From Rhyacophila brunnea (lineage: Eukaryota > Arthropoda > Insecta > Trichoptera > Rhyacophilidae), in the NCBI GenBank assembly GCA_022495005.1, contig JAGYXB010000437.1, positions 744,001-808,000 on the forward strand: a stretch of 64,000 nucleotides of DNA, in the 5' to 3' direction. The notes under the pieces are model-generated. The model worked only from the letters and a program-made list of their open reading frames with translations. It ran no database searches and was not told where the DNA came from. The translations under genes were made by a program, and so were the position numbers. This document shows, piece by piece, positions 46,072-58,839 of this stretch. Position 1 is the first letter of the stretch, and each line of letters opens with the position of its first letter.

Positions 46072-46345
46072 ATCAATTAAGATTGAAAGATTGCGCTGAC
46101 TAAGTCATATATACAGCAAAACAATCTACCGATATAATACAGAGTAATATTATTTAACGTAATAAGACACAGAAAACTAGGCAAGCTCGAAGTTTTCTGG
46201 GTAGATAGAGCTACCAATAACTGCTGTATAGTTGGCGTACTGAATTGGAAATCGGCCACTTTGGATACGACCAGATAGAAAAGTTGTTGAAGGAACCCAC
46301 AACACATACCCGATTGTCTCGCTCATGCTGATAATACTAATGATG
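46072..46345 (+). pseudogene. LINE relic, last part of RTE-like polyprotein
   Basis: With frameshifts, the + strand gives IKIERLRxLSHIYS, KLGKLEVFWVD, GVLNWKSATLDTTR, KLLKEPTTHTRLS. These correspond to the KxxRLRWLGHIxR, RPxLRWxDxV, GVRNWRxAALDRxxWRxLLxxAxTHxGL end of RTE-like elements. Minus frames 46077-46307 and 46177-46386 are shadows. Confidence 0.6.
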
Positions 46346-47048
46346 TCACTTGTACGCTCTGTGTTCTCAGTTGCTAAATTTAACATTAAATATCATCAGT
46401 CATCGAGGTAAGGTGTGTTTGTTTGTTTATGAAAAATTAACATTTATTCATTTATAACGAACATTTCAATTTAGAAAAATCAATTATTATCTATCCTTCA
46501 GTGATTATTTTAGTTTGTTTACCTTGAAGACTTGCACATTGCGGATGTCTATTTTTTGTCGTATTAAATTGTGAATGCATACATAATTGAAACCATTTAA
46601 GATATCTTTTAAATTGCTTCATTTTACTCATGTTACAAGCTGTAATTAGGATAATCGGTCTTGTAAACAATACAAATATGTGAATTAATATTGATCTACT
46701 TCAAAAGGTTATTTTTTTGTATCCTTGCAAGAATACGTCTACAAAATACTCGTATTTAAATACGTCTTGTCCAAAAAAAAAGAAGATAGACACTAAATAA
46801 CTACCAATGATTGGAATTAAATTAGGTTTAAATAAATCGAGAGATCTGAATATGTTATAAGTGTTTTAACAACGGAATAAAATGTTGTACGTTTGATTTC
46901 AACCAATGCCAATTCTAACATGTAACTATCTGAATGAGTGGATTGCTGATTTAAATTCTGCATAATGTAGTCAAATTGACAATATGTTTTTTCACAGTAG
47001 TTTTCATTAATTGCTAACAATCAGTTCACGTCAAACATAAATAACAAC
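46346..47048. other. AT-rich stretch with no recognisable gene
   Basis: No feature supported. The minus frame 46817-47020 has no domain. Confidence 0.55.
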
Positions 47049-47220
47049 ATTAATACTATCGACCAAAGGTACTTAATGGAATTTGAATTTAAATTCTAAT
47101 GAATTTAAGTTCTGTACTATTCCATTTGAGTCGTTTTTGGGACCCGGGTTTTGTGTTTTGGTATTTTCAGGCCAGGCACTGTACACTCATCAAAAGGCAA
47201 ACACACACTGGCAACGAACA
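47049..47220. repeat. Dispersed repeat R3, copy 2
   Basis: ATTAATACTATCGACC, GAATTTGAATTTAAATTC and ATTCCATTTGAGTCGTTTT match 29703-29790 directly. GGGACCCGGGTTTTGTGTTTTGGT through ACACACTGGCAACGAAC matches the reverse complement of 29795-29875. The frame 47083-47286 is a shadow. Confidence 0.65.
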
Positions 47221-48560
47221 CTATTAACTCTAACCTATATAACAATACAATACAATAAAGTAGGTAAAAACTTATCACCTACATAATATTAAGTTAAGTT
47301 TCCAATAAAAAATAAGTTGTGAATAGTTTCGTTTGTATTTGTAAAAAACCCCATACCTTATCAATAATAATATACTCGATAAGCGTATAATAAATCGTCA
47401 AAGCCTAATAATATATTATATTATTAGTAATTATAAACAATAAAAATACTACACTCGAGAGGTGTAAAATCGTCCATTCTGGGAACAATGGAAATTAATT
47501 GAGTTAACTAATGAGATATGCCTTATATATGATATCAGTTTTTAAAAGTGATTAGTTAAATAATTAATATTCAATAATATTCTTATCTTATCCATGTTGA
47601 ATATTATTAAAATTTGTATATTTTATATTATGATATAATATCACTATATAATTTATTACACGGCTGTATTATTTCACAAAAGAAAGGCGAAAACAATTAG
47701 TGATTCTTTTAATACATTCGAGTTACTTTATAGTTTTAAATGATTACCATTTCAGTTAAATGTAACCGCTTCATTAGTGATATAATCTTACTCTAATGAG
47801 ACTGAACAAGTTTTTAATGATTCCATTCGCACGCCGTACGACAAGAGAGTAAAAGTATCTAAGCCTCAAAGTATTCAGTGTCGTCAGCTCCATACTGAGT
47901 TCTGTTCCCACAGAGCTTATATTATATTCAGGCCTTAGCAATGCTATCATCTCAAATTGGCTTACTTAATCATCTCTCATTAACCTTTAATCTGTTGAAG
48001 TGAGCGTTAGTTTTAAGTGATCGTTACAAATAAGGAAAGTTGTGTTCTTTTTGACAGGTTTTCACTAATTTTAGATGGACAAAAAGTAATTTCTTTGAAA
48101 ATTTTACGTAGATAATAAGGTCAACTATAATACTAAATACAATATCAATATACTTAATGAAAACTGTCTAGTCATTAGAATAAAAAAGCCTAAAGATCAT
48201 TATTGTAAATTAAAAGATCTGAACTTTAAAATTTCTTTTGCAATACTTCATCAATATTCATAACAAAACCAATCAATCCGTGGGATGTAATTTTAAAAGT
48301 CAAATAAAATGATCAAATTAAGCTATAATATTAATTATCATGACCATCTTCTTTTCCATGTATGTACGGTATCTGTGCACTAAAAATAGGTATCACGCGT
48401 GTTGCTTTAGTTAAGATATTCTTTGAGATTTTTGTGAATCAATAGATTAGTTTTAATTGAGATATGTGCCAACCATTTATTTTGTAGAATTACATTATGT
48501 AACAGTATAACATGAATTGTGCGATGTATATAAATTAGATATATATCTATCGCTAATTCG
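47221..48560. other. AT-rich stretch with no recognisable gene
   Basis: No gene or paired ends. The block 47820-47960 is a little less AT-rich, without motif. Confidence 0.55.
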
Positions 48561-48700
48561 TTGACTGTTAATTGCGTAAGGTATGCCAGGGGCTGCGGAT
48601 TCAATACCTGGTGAGATCTCAATACATTTATGTAAATTTATGAAATCCTTGGTTTCACTACAACTTCTGTATTAATGTTTTAGAGCGCCATGACATAATA
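48561..48700 (+). mobile_element. SINE family B partial copy
   Basis: TTGCGTAAGGTATGCCAGGG (A-box region), GGCTGCGGATTCAATACCTG (B-box), AATACATTTATGTAAATT and TCCTTGGTTTCACTACAAC follow the family B order. The 3' end is lost. Confidence 0.55.
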
Positions 48701-48789
48701 TTGTGGTTTTAGAAAAACAGATTTTAAATTAGGAATACAAAGCTTCAGTACAACCAATCTCAGCACGATTATAAAAACAATCCTCATTC

Positions 48790-48950
48790 AGATATTTACG
48801 ATAGAAGTTGGAGATTCAGCCAGAATTCCCTGATGTGCTACGAGCATACTATGGTCTTAGGCAGGGTGATGGTTTTGCATATCTTATTTTCAGTATTAGA
48901 CAAGAAAGGTCACAAGAAATAAAATTCACACGACAGGCGTATGGAAAATA
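48790..48950 (+). pseudogene. LINE relic containing the reverse-transcriptase RQGD motif
   Basis: The + strand reads RAYYGLRQGDGFAYLIFS, matching the GLRQGDxLSPLLFN motif of the reverse-transcriptase core, and continues into an xxINTTGT-like segment. About 50 residues remain, and the surrounding frame has stops. It is a fragment of a different part of the polyprotein from the other relics here. Confidence 0.65.
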
Positions 48951-51547
48951 ATAATTTCAAAAATTTATTTCGTTTTTTTGCGGATATCTATTTCTGTTTA
49001 TTACAATTATATTTTAGACTTTTAATTTAAAAATTCTATTGTAATAATAACAGTCAGAAGTATTCAAGATTCAAGATTCAAGATCACAATATGCAATAGT
49101 TTTGAAAATAGTGTTGGAATTATATTAGAGTTTTCTTTCCTCTGAATTATTAAACTGGAAAAAATATCAAATATATGTCATAATATATTAAAATAAATAT
49201 AATTCGTATTATTGATTTTGTATAAGACATATTATTTCAATGAAAAAGCATGCTCATTATTATAGACTGATTTTTTGTGTTTATTTATTACTTCATTAAT
49301 TTTTGAATAAATTCAATCTAGTTCAAATAGTGATTGCAAGGATCTTAATTCATTTTTCATAGTTTGCCATATGTTTAATTAAACACAAAGTACAATGAAC
49401 TGGTCTTTCTGCGTGGATATCCATATAGAAGCATTAATCAATATATGCGCCCACATTCACTTTATTTCATATTATTAACTTATTCTAAAAATATTCCACG
49501 GTATTATTCGTAAACGTAGAAAACATAGCAAACTATTTAATATAAAGACTTTTTTATTATAATTATGTTAGAAAGTATAAAGATGTTGGTAATTTGAACA
49601 AACGATACACTTTGGTTTCAATAAAATAACATATTGATTATTGAGAGTAAACTATAGTATTTTTTAAAAATTTACACAGAACAATCATAAAATTTAAATT
49701 GTGTATATATTATGAAAAATAATGTGTACAATAGTTTTCTCTGTTGTTTTTATGATAATACCTAAGAGCAGAAGTCGGTAACGCGCTCCCCATGCAAACA
49801 AATATACAAAATTATAGAGGGAAAAAATGTGTAAATGGGAGGTCAAATTATGTAAAAATAGTAAAATAAAATAGTTTAAATTGTAATGCTTCATAGCTAT
49901 AAAATAGCTTTAAAATACACGTATATTTAGGTAATGTGTACGCATTTTCAAATAGAAAAACAACTGAATTTCATGATAAACGCAAAAAGAAATTTTAGGT
50001 TAGGATATCATATAAATTATCGTTTATGTAAATCAGATTGAATTAAAATAAATATAATTATTTAATTTGAATACGGTTCAGCAGTAAAAAATCATTTCAA
50101 CAATATAAAAATATCTGCATATATTTTTAAAATCCAATTTTACAATAACTCAAATTCTCCAAAGTTATAATATAAAAAAACCGATGAATTTTGAGAGTTT
50201 GTTTTGTAGTGAAATTTTATTACCTACTACATAGTCTTCATTTTTTGTTCTTGTTTATTTGCCAATAAATTAATTAATCGTGATTTGTAAGTCAGCTGTT
50301 TGAAATCTAGTTAGCGCTTGTTTGCGTTCGCAAACAATTATGGCATGTAATGTTTGATTTAACGCCCGAAATGATCACTGTAATTTTTTTGCCGTCCATA
50401 ATATGCAAACAGCAACATAATACCTCATTAGTTCACGTAATATTGATTACGATAAATGTTTGAAAAGACGCTAAGTGTATAACGAAAAGTCGTTCACTCC
50501 ATATTCACATACGATCACGTTAGCTTTGAAGTTTACAAATAATCAATCATTTTCACAAGTAGAGTGAGTACCCACCTACCGGATAAGTATACTTCTGGAC
50601 TGATTGATTATAATTTACTATGGTTAATTATTATAAAGCAAAATATTGATACTTCAAGTGAGATAACTATAATTATTTGTACCATTATATATTTAAGATT
50701 TGAGTTTACAAAGGACATAAATATTATTTGAAATAAACCACAAAAAAGTTTACACGATTTGGAGAACCATAGGTTGCACCTTAATTTCCCCATGACATTT
50801 TTTTTCAATAGGTAGATGAGTGTTAAATATAATATTTAAAATTTATAAGATCTTCAAATATGTATCATATTATTACAAGTAATTTTTAAATAAATAATGA
50901 TTATATTATTTTGCATCATTTGGCATATCAATAAAAAGTTCTTGCTAATGGCTAGTAGGCATGGTTATGCTTTTTATACCTGCAATTTCCAATAAATAAT
51001 TGATCCTGATCAAAAATAATAAGTGTTTTCTTCTATCTTTGTTTATTATCTTTCTTCGCGTTTTAATTTCATTGATATATCTCTAACAAGTACTATAAAA
51101 GTGTAAACTCATATATTAGTATTTTTTTTCTTCAAATTTATCTTTTTCTTATTCTGTCATATAATTTTACTGACATGTCAGGCTATATTGTATTATCCAC
51201 TACATGGAAACGTCCTCGGTTATAAGAGATATGTATGGAAGTGTTTGTTTTCCTCAAAATAAAAATTAACTTAAACTTTATTTTTTTTATTCCGGCTAGA
51301 AGTATATGCAATTTTTAATAAAGATATAGTTATATAAAGTAAATAATATAGGTAACAGTTGGACAGATATTTTATGAATAAAAAACATGTCTATTTATAA
51401 GACGTGGATTTATCATATTAATAATAAGCACAGTGCAAAGCGGGAACTGCTTCTATTTTACAAAAAAAAAATAAGATTACAGATATCAAGAACCCGAGAA
51501 GGTTGCGTAACAGAAACACGCCCGATGTATTATTTCTCGTTTAAACA
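48951..51547. other. AT-rich stretch with no recognisable gene
   Basis: No supported gene. A heptamer (ATTCAAG) is repeated three times at 49062-49084. Minus frames 49694-49894 and 50608-50808 are considered chance. Confidence 0.6.
49062..49084. repeat. Triple heptamer ATTCAAG
   Basis: Three exact tandem copies of ATTCAAG followed by AT. It lies about 110 bp after a LINE relic; a connection is not shown. Confidence 0.85.
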
Positions 51548-51613
51548 TATAGCCGAGAGTTACAACGATAGTCTCATATGCCAGAGAATCCAGTTTCTAA
51601 TCCCGGTATAGGC
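51548..51613 (+). repeat. tRNA-Leu/Ser-like relic
   Basis: TAGCCGAGAGTTACAACGATAG matches the A-box region of class II tRNAs (TGGCCGAGTGGTTAAGGCG), and AGTTTCTAATCCCGG is a B-box-like T arm. The sequence between resembles an anticodon arm (GTCTCATATGCCAGAGA), but the acceptor ends do not pair. It is either a tRNA pseudogene or the head of a SINE not otherwise seen here. The frame 51387-51611 runs across it and is not a gene. Confidence 0.45.
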
Positions 51614-52087
51614 GATCATTTTTCACTGCAACATGTTTGGCTGTAACAACTTTCATTTCTTCCGTAATGTTTTCCTGCATAATAGCACTTTTTTCGCATT
51701 ATGCTATAATTTTAATTCGCTCAATTATTATGCGTTCACCTTAACGTTCATTTACATTTTATCTGTTATACAAAATAATTGTGCTGTACACATAAATTGT
51801 ATTACCATTTATGGGTAGGTATATTGCTATTAAACGTGACCTTCAGCTATTATAATTGATTATTTCAAAACAAAAAATATTACAAATTCATTACAAAATT
51901 ACCTTCCAAAATTATTTTTATTTTACGATGATTTTAATAATTAAAATAAAAAAATATTGGTTGTATTTATTTTTTGTATACAAATGATATTGTAGTGCAC
52001 TTTGAGGTCATGGTGATTTTGATTAAAAGCTTTTCAACTGTTTCAGTTTTATCAATGAAATCTATCTACCCACTTATTATGTATACT
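51614..52087. other. AT-rich stretch with no recognisable gene
   Basis: No feature supported. The frame 51633-51818 is hydrophobic low-complexity translation. Confidence 0.5.
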
Positions 52088-52462
52088 ATTATTGAAGTAG
52101 GTGAAGAAAATCTTCATCTCCCTGGCACTACAACCTTATGTGGGCCATAGTCTCCTCTAGTATCTGGCTCCATCCAACTCTGTCTAAAGCCACTTTCTTA
52201 AATACAACTAGACACTATCCTTGCATATTGTACGAGGTCAAGCAGGTCTTCGCTAGCTTTGAAGATTTCAGAATGTCTGTTTGTTTGTCACGCATGACTT
52301 GTCTACTCTGTGTACAAAACCCATCCATCTCAAGCGGCCTAATTTTATAAACTGTATGACCTGGGTGTCAGTACAAAGCAGACAGATTGTTGTTATATTT
52401 TCATATCCACCCCAACTGTGTATTGATAGGTCCAAATATACCACACAGCACGCTCCGCTCAA
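52088..52462 (-). pseudogene. LINE relic, end of RTE-like polyprotein, minus strand
   Basis: The minus strand reads QFIKLGRLRWMGFVHRVD (LRWxGHVxRMD motif). After a degraded middle come a DRVGWSQILEET-like segment and an AHIRL stop near 52100, like the DRxxWRxILEEAxAHxGL end of RTE-like elements. Several frameshifts are present. The + frames 52138-52350, 52281-52466 and 52387-52569 are shadows. Confidence 0.65.
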
Positions 52463-52798
52463 ATGAGCCCAATACTCATTCCATGATTTTTGTCATACGT
52501 AAGGTTTCCGAAGCATACTGGTCGTATAAGTTTTTTGTACAAGATGCATTTCAATGGCTTGGAATGTAGCACCATCGTTAGATTGAAGCGACATAATATT
52601 TTGTTACCTCGCATAATTCATCTTTTAATTTCAATTCCTAGGCTAATCTCACAGTGAATAGAAAACCCAAAAGAGGAGAGGTTTAGAAATATATCTATTA
52701 GAAAAGTCTATTTAAAAAAATTATCTTTGCTTAGTAGTTAGGTACTTCACCCATTACGCGTCAGCATCAAAGCATTACACGCAATCCATCGACACGTC

Positions 52799-53077
52799 TC
52801 AAGCATCCTCCCATGTGTGACCTGTAGCACCTAGATTGTTTTTGTTGAACCGCTGCAAGGTGAGGAAGGGTCGGCTATGGTGAGGTAATCCTTGAGTCGA
52901 TGTCAATAGTCGATACGTCAAACACATAAGGCTTATAATATGTCCGCTTATAAATTCAAATGGGCTGTACCAATGTATTCCTAAGATTCGGTAGAGACGT
53001 CGATTCTCAAAGCTCAAAAGTTGAGAGCTTTTAGACCCTGCTAAGATGTTATGTCTCAAAAAAATATAGGAGCACAT
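52799..53077 (-). pseudogene. Second minus-strand LINE scrap
   Basis: A 92-residue frame with SFENRRLYRILGIHWYSPFEF and, 50 residues later, LGATGHTWEDA. The first resembles the (F)HxRCLRxILGIxW motif and the second the TWEDxAxDRxxWR end of non-LTR polyproteins. It lies upstream of, and in the same direction as, the 52.1-52.5 kb relic. It could be the same element with an internal rearrangement, or a separate one. Confidence 0.45.
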
Positions 53078-56000
53078 TTAAAATGCACACGTTGAACCAA
53101 CGGCATTTAGTGTTCAAAAAAAACATCCATGTAATTCTAAGTTGGCCAAATGCAGACTCTACCGTACCCATGTGGATTCTAAGTTCACTGAAAAAAACTG
53201 TTGATAGCAACCGTAATACCTACCTGAATATTTAAATTTGGTCATCAGATCAACATAATATGTGTTTACCGATGCTTATTTCGAATTGTGCAAGTACGTA
53301 TTATATTTTAATAATATTTAACTCAATGTGAACCTTTTATTATTAAGCCTGACTTAAAGAGATAGTAATACATATTATGAATATTATCGTGAAATTTCAT
53401 GTGAAATAATAATTATATAGCTAGTAACTACTTATCTAATAGAAAAATTAGTAAACATTTAGTCTCAACACTATCATTTTTAATACTTCAAAACGTATCT
53501 TAATTTGATTCGAAAATCGTGTCGTATCATGTAATATAAATATTTATAACTTTCGTAATAGACACCGCTAGTATAAAGTAACGTCTCAATTTAAATGCAT
53601 CAATGCAATAACTCTAAAACCATTTTACGAAAACTTTTGAGGGAAAAATATTACTACAGTATTTTTATAGTATTACCAAACTTCCCGTGTATAACAGGTC
53701 AAATAATGTGTCAAATATAATTATTATGTACCTATTTTTTAGTTATATAGTTTTCAATTTTCTTCAATAAATTTAATATCAAATAGTTTTGTAATGAAAT
53801 TTAATATAAATATAACTAATGCAAAAATTATTTTATCTTATCGAATATTTTTAAATTATAAAAATATATTGATATTATCTTCTTAATTTAATTTGGCGTT
53901 TAATAGGAAGATTGTACATAATGTAATATCACGATGTCTATACATCGTAACTTAAAAATTTAGTAAATTATGCTATTGTCTTTGATCATTCTGCCTATAC
54001 CATTTTTCTAAAGAAATTTAATTGGGTTTTCTAGAGTCAGGCGTGTCTTTTTACTAATGTTAAAATGAATAATATGAAATGCTTCAAAAAGTATTATAAT
54101 ATATATATAATGGAGACATACCGATTTTATGAATAGCACATTATTGCAAGTGCGTTATTTTTGAAATATCTAAAATCAAAATAAACATCTCCTATAAACA
54201 ACGTGGTCTACAAGATTTATAAGAATTTTTTTAGTTGAAGTTTAGTTTACTGAACAAACAGACATACACTCAAATTTAAACACGGATTCATATTTATTCA
54301 TCATATACTATCAAAAAATGGGAGTTGATCATTATTATAACATGTTACTATCTTAATATGACTGAGTATATACCATACACAAGTATTATACCATATACAA
54401 GCAAAACTCAGTAGATACTATTCTTTTAATATCATTAAAATACCATTTTATTAAAGTATTTTTTAAAGTTTTAATTATAAAATGTATTACAAAATATTAT
54501 ATCAATCAAAATATTACTGATATGTATGATAAATATAATATTATAAAAGTTACAAATAACGAAAGTTAAAAAAAAATACTAAAATACTGAGATTCTTTCA
54601 TGTAGGTAGTGCCTTCTGCATGTACAATAAAATTTAGTATATTTGCATAAATTTATTATTGATTCATTAGTTACTCATGCGGAAAAATATACTTAGGTAA
54701 TATTAAATCATTCGCCCTTCCTATCGGTTCTAATAGTAGGCAATCAGATCAAGAACTTTGTATTTAGATATAAGATTGTAAGGATATTTAAATAAATAAT
54801 GTTATTATTTTATTTAAATCTACTAGCCCTGACAATAAACACGAACTGTTATATCATATCCTGAAGCATCATAAATCTTGGATACCTCACGGTAATTTAT
54901 GGACATGATGCGAGTCGGTGAAGGTGTGTCGTGCGACCTAGTCTCACGACATGGACCATCTTCACGGCATTATCATTTTTACATAGACTGTTTTGTAACA
55001 TTTTATCTTTAAATAATATTTTAAACGTATTATGCCAGTCATCCTGCTTGATGGATGCTTTTCAATAATATCCAGACAGCTATTATAATACTATATAATA
55101 TACTATTATGAACAATAGATCGTTTTTTTATACTACTTTTGAAATGTGATATACTTTCCATTGAAGTGAAAAATATACATACACTAGATTACAAGCTACT
55201 CCCTCTTTTATTTTGTTGGACTATAACCCGGGGTCGATCATAATTCACCAGCTATATTTTATATTACGTTTTACAAAAGACAAAGAAAAAATGTAATTAT
55301 GACGTATGTATAATAAACTATGATTTATATTTAATTTCCAATATTGTCAATTATGATAGTATTGGCCTACCATAGATTAAAATCATATATTATTGTATAT
55401 AATAATTGGTAAGCATATTAATTCAGTTATAATGGTGTGGAAAATGCTGTTATATCAATATACAGTAGATACTATAAGATTGGTCTACATCAAATGAACG
55501 AAAATGAATCATAAGTGCGAGTAAGTAAGCATTTGGCACGCTTATAATCTCCGCACTATACGTTAGCGTTAGAGTAAGATATAATTTCTACGGCTGAATT
55601 AGATATTTCTTCAAAACGTCGCCAGTATAAATAGATAAGACTGATAACATTAATTTAAAAACTACGAGCAAGTGTTGCTGAAATTTATCATTTTTGTGTT
55701 AAATATAAGTTAGTGGTAATTATTTTTAGTTATTTTAGTAGAACATATTGTTAACTATGTTTAACTATGCTAGCCGTACTGAAAATTAACACGATAGTAT
55801 AACGTTTCATAATTAAGTCAATACTAATAAATTCGAGGTTCTACTGTGCGTTATAAATACGCAAGAAACCCGGCTTCATTTTGCCAAAAAATAAGCGTTC
55901 TCTGCATGTCATTATTCTGAGGTCTATATTTTTCAATTTGTTAGTAATGGGTAAGAATTATTATATTACTATCCCAATAATTATTAGATGCATTTAAATG

Positions 56001-56125
56001 GAAAGAAACTATACCCTTCAGTAAAATATGCTTAGTTTATTCACTTTATCTTTCGATTATTCATTTCTAGGTAAATAAGAAATATTACTATACGCATGGC
56101 TTAATACTTTGGAAGCTGAAGACGC
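53078..56125. other. AT-rich stretch with no recognisable gene
   Basis: About 3 kb with no supported gene. A short imperfect hairpin lies at 54917-54966 (GTGAAGGTG...CATCTTCAC with TGTCGTG/CACGACA). No paired transposon termini. Confidence 0.55.
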
Positions 56126-56217
56126 GCCTGGCGCGTAATGACCAGGCGGTCGATCGATGTAATTAACGTGCATTTTAAAGGCGGCAATTAAAAAATCATT
56201 ATCTATTCAGCAGCGAA
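56126..56217. repeat. Non-coding segment similar to 5766-5854
   Basis: CCTGGCGCGT, ATCGATGTAATTAACGTG, GGCAATTAAAAAATCATTA and CAGCAGCGA correspond in order and spacing to the left-hand partner. The block is GC-richer than the flanks and contains clustered AATTA/ATTA cores. No sign of terminal repeats in either copy. Confidence 0.5.
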
Positions 56218-58612
56218 TGAGTTAATATCGGTTTTTTGTTGTTCTCAAAATGGGGTATTAATTATTTGTTTTGAAGTTACATCAACCATTATATTTTAAT
56301 TTATTAACACATATTATATTGTATAATATGTCTTGGATTTTTATTTAAACTACATATCAGTTTTCAGTATTATTATTTTTGGCAGAACAGTGATTATGAT
56401 GTAAAGTAGAACATTATGTAACTGATTATAATGTTATTTGACATACAGTTGATTACAATTAATTTAATTTTTTTCTCATCGATAATTGTATTACAATTTG
56501 ATCTAGAATTGAGAGCTGTTTGATTAAAATCTACCAGCATAAAAAGTTGTGTGTACATGACTGTACAAATATGTTTTATTATTAATACACGTAAATTTGA
56601 CGTATATCGCTAAAGAAGTTAATTTATTTTAAAGCAATTATCAATAATGAAGACCTAAAAAAGATCATTCATTAAAAGATGGCGTTTATTACACAAATTC
56701 GTATTAAATCCGTAGAAACAAATCGTGATGCTTGGTGGCCTAGATAGCATAATTCCTCTGGATCACGTCTTCTTATTCTTGGAAAACCTATCAATGACAA
56801 TCATTTTGATTTGTAAGTGCTAGAGCTTAGAGCAATAGCGAGGCTTTGCGATATTTAAAAAGTAATTATCTTTAATTTGTTTTCATTAAATTGTTCCAAC
56901 AATTTCACTACATTTTGTCTGATATAATATTATCTTATGTTTGACTTGGCTAACTTTTGATGAAGTAAATACACGTATTAATTCGATATACGTATCTATA
57001 TGGTTATAATTATTGATTGCTAAATGTCTTAAGAGTGAAATGAAATCTCTTTACAGCGAATCATATATTTAGTATTTTCATAAAATATTTTAACAATTTT
57101 AATTTTAATAATACCGATGATTTTATGTTGAAGACTATATTAAATTAATAAAGATTTAGATATTTAGACTTGATTATTATTTGGATTTGATCCGACTTTG
57201 ATTTTAACCTTTAGTTTATATATCAAACTAAATATTGTTTTTTTTAAGAAATATAAATTTAAAACCTCAACAACTGAAATCGTAATGGGCATGTGTCAGT
57301 TTACTAAACATAGGAACATGGAAATAAAAAAAAAATTATAAACAATTTGTGCGCATTATCTTATTTTGCTATTTTGAAAACAACATAATAGCCCGTTTAC
57401 ATGTGCATGGATTTACTGGCGACAGTACATATTGTCGCGACAATGGCGATAAAATGCAAATTTAAGCCTGTATTCACGTGAATTGTTAAAGTTTCTAAAT
57501 TTTCATGCGATAGTGGCAACTTTCATGACGTGTGCGCATGCGCAGTAAAAAGATAATGGTATGGTGGATAAAATATGAACTACACCGCGCATTTGTAAGT
57601 TCACGAATTTTCAGAATCTGTCAAATAGCACCATACAATGGCAACAACGCGTCGAGTTATTATCTCGATAGTTTAATTGACATACTATTGGTTACAGTAA
57701 TTCCATGCACGTGTATAGGCGCTATTAAAGAAAGAAATAATTCATTTGAAAATTTCCCTCTGAGGCGGACGAAACCGGTACAATTATTTAATATAAAAGT
57801 GAATTCAGTACAAAAAATTGCGTTTTAGTAAAATTACTAATACAATGATAGTTAATACTATTTACAAATAATATACACAAATTTATAGCACAAATTTATA
57901 GAAATACGTTAGATAAACAGTTATTTAAAAAAATATATGATATACTGATCAATTTCATGATAAATGTATTCCAAATGTGTATTTTATAAGTATAAACAAG
58001 ATTAAGATTGGTTTCTTAAGCTGAGAGTCAGTTTATAGACAAGTAAATTAAAAATGTCCATAACCTTTCCATTATGAATATATTTATGATTCCTAAGTTG
58101 TTATTTCTTATATTACTCAAATGTCTGCTTAACAGTTTACATCAATGCAATCAATTCAACTGCCTTACAATATAACATGTATATTATTCACCTCATTATT
58201 ATCGTAAAGTCTTAAGTAATAGTAATAATTGTATTGCATAATGTCCACTGTAGGTATAAGGTATAATGTCAGTGAGAACATAAATTATTTTAAAATAAAA
58301 TTGACTAACGTAATATCGAGTGTGAGTCGGACAAGCAGATGAATAATCTTGTGAAATATTATATTATTGTTTCGTCAAGCTTAACATCTCAGATTTATAG
58401 ACACACTTTCAAAGACTTTGAAGAAAACCATCTCTTTATAGATAAAGTCTCAAGATATGAAAATGAAGTTGAAAAGAAGTTACTAATAGTCTTGTATTTC
58501 TACACTATTATTAATTACTAATATGCAGCTTTGGAAAAGATAACCCTTTAAACTTGAATTAAAAATAGATAACTAATGTTATTGTATTATATAACTACGC
58601 ACACATATTCCA
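56218..58612. other. AT-rich stretch with no recognisable gene
   Basis: 57390-57660 is more complex (TGGCGACAGTACATATTGTCGCGACAATGG; GTGTGCGCATGCGCAG) and may be an old DNA-element end, but no partner end was found. The 98-codon frame 57532-57828 begins in this block and has no recognisable domain. Confidence 0.5.
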
Positions 58613-58839
58613 GTGGGTCTATTCTATACACAAGGCGGCTATCGGCGGCTATGGATGGTAGTTTATCATATTTATGTATTGAGGCAGTTAATTGTTACAA
58701 TAAATTAACCGTCTAAACTGCTCAAGTTAACGTCTAAAGTGCTATGTTTTAATAGCCCCTCTCTTAGCTGTGTAACTTTTAGAGCGAGATAGACAGTTTC
58801 GAGAGTTAAGACTACTAACTTATTGTAAATAATTACAAG
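58613..58839. mobile_element. Family M1 DNA element, copy 2, one end lost
   Basis: It has the family end GTGGGTCTATTCTATACACA and GGCGGCTATCGG. The rest corresponds to copy 1 (23356-23617) read in the opposite direction: GTTACAATAAATTAACCGTC, GTGCTATGTTTTAATAG, CTCTCTTAGCTGTGTAA and GCGAGATAGACAG. The far inverted terminus is missing after about 58839. Confidence 0.7.

Noticed and set aside
57532..57828. 98-codon + frame starting at the GC-richer patch near 57.5 kb
   Set aside because: No domain, no upstream promoter-like context, and the second half has AT-driven composition; probably read-through of an old repeat.
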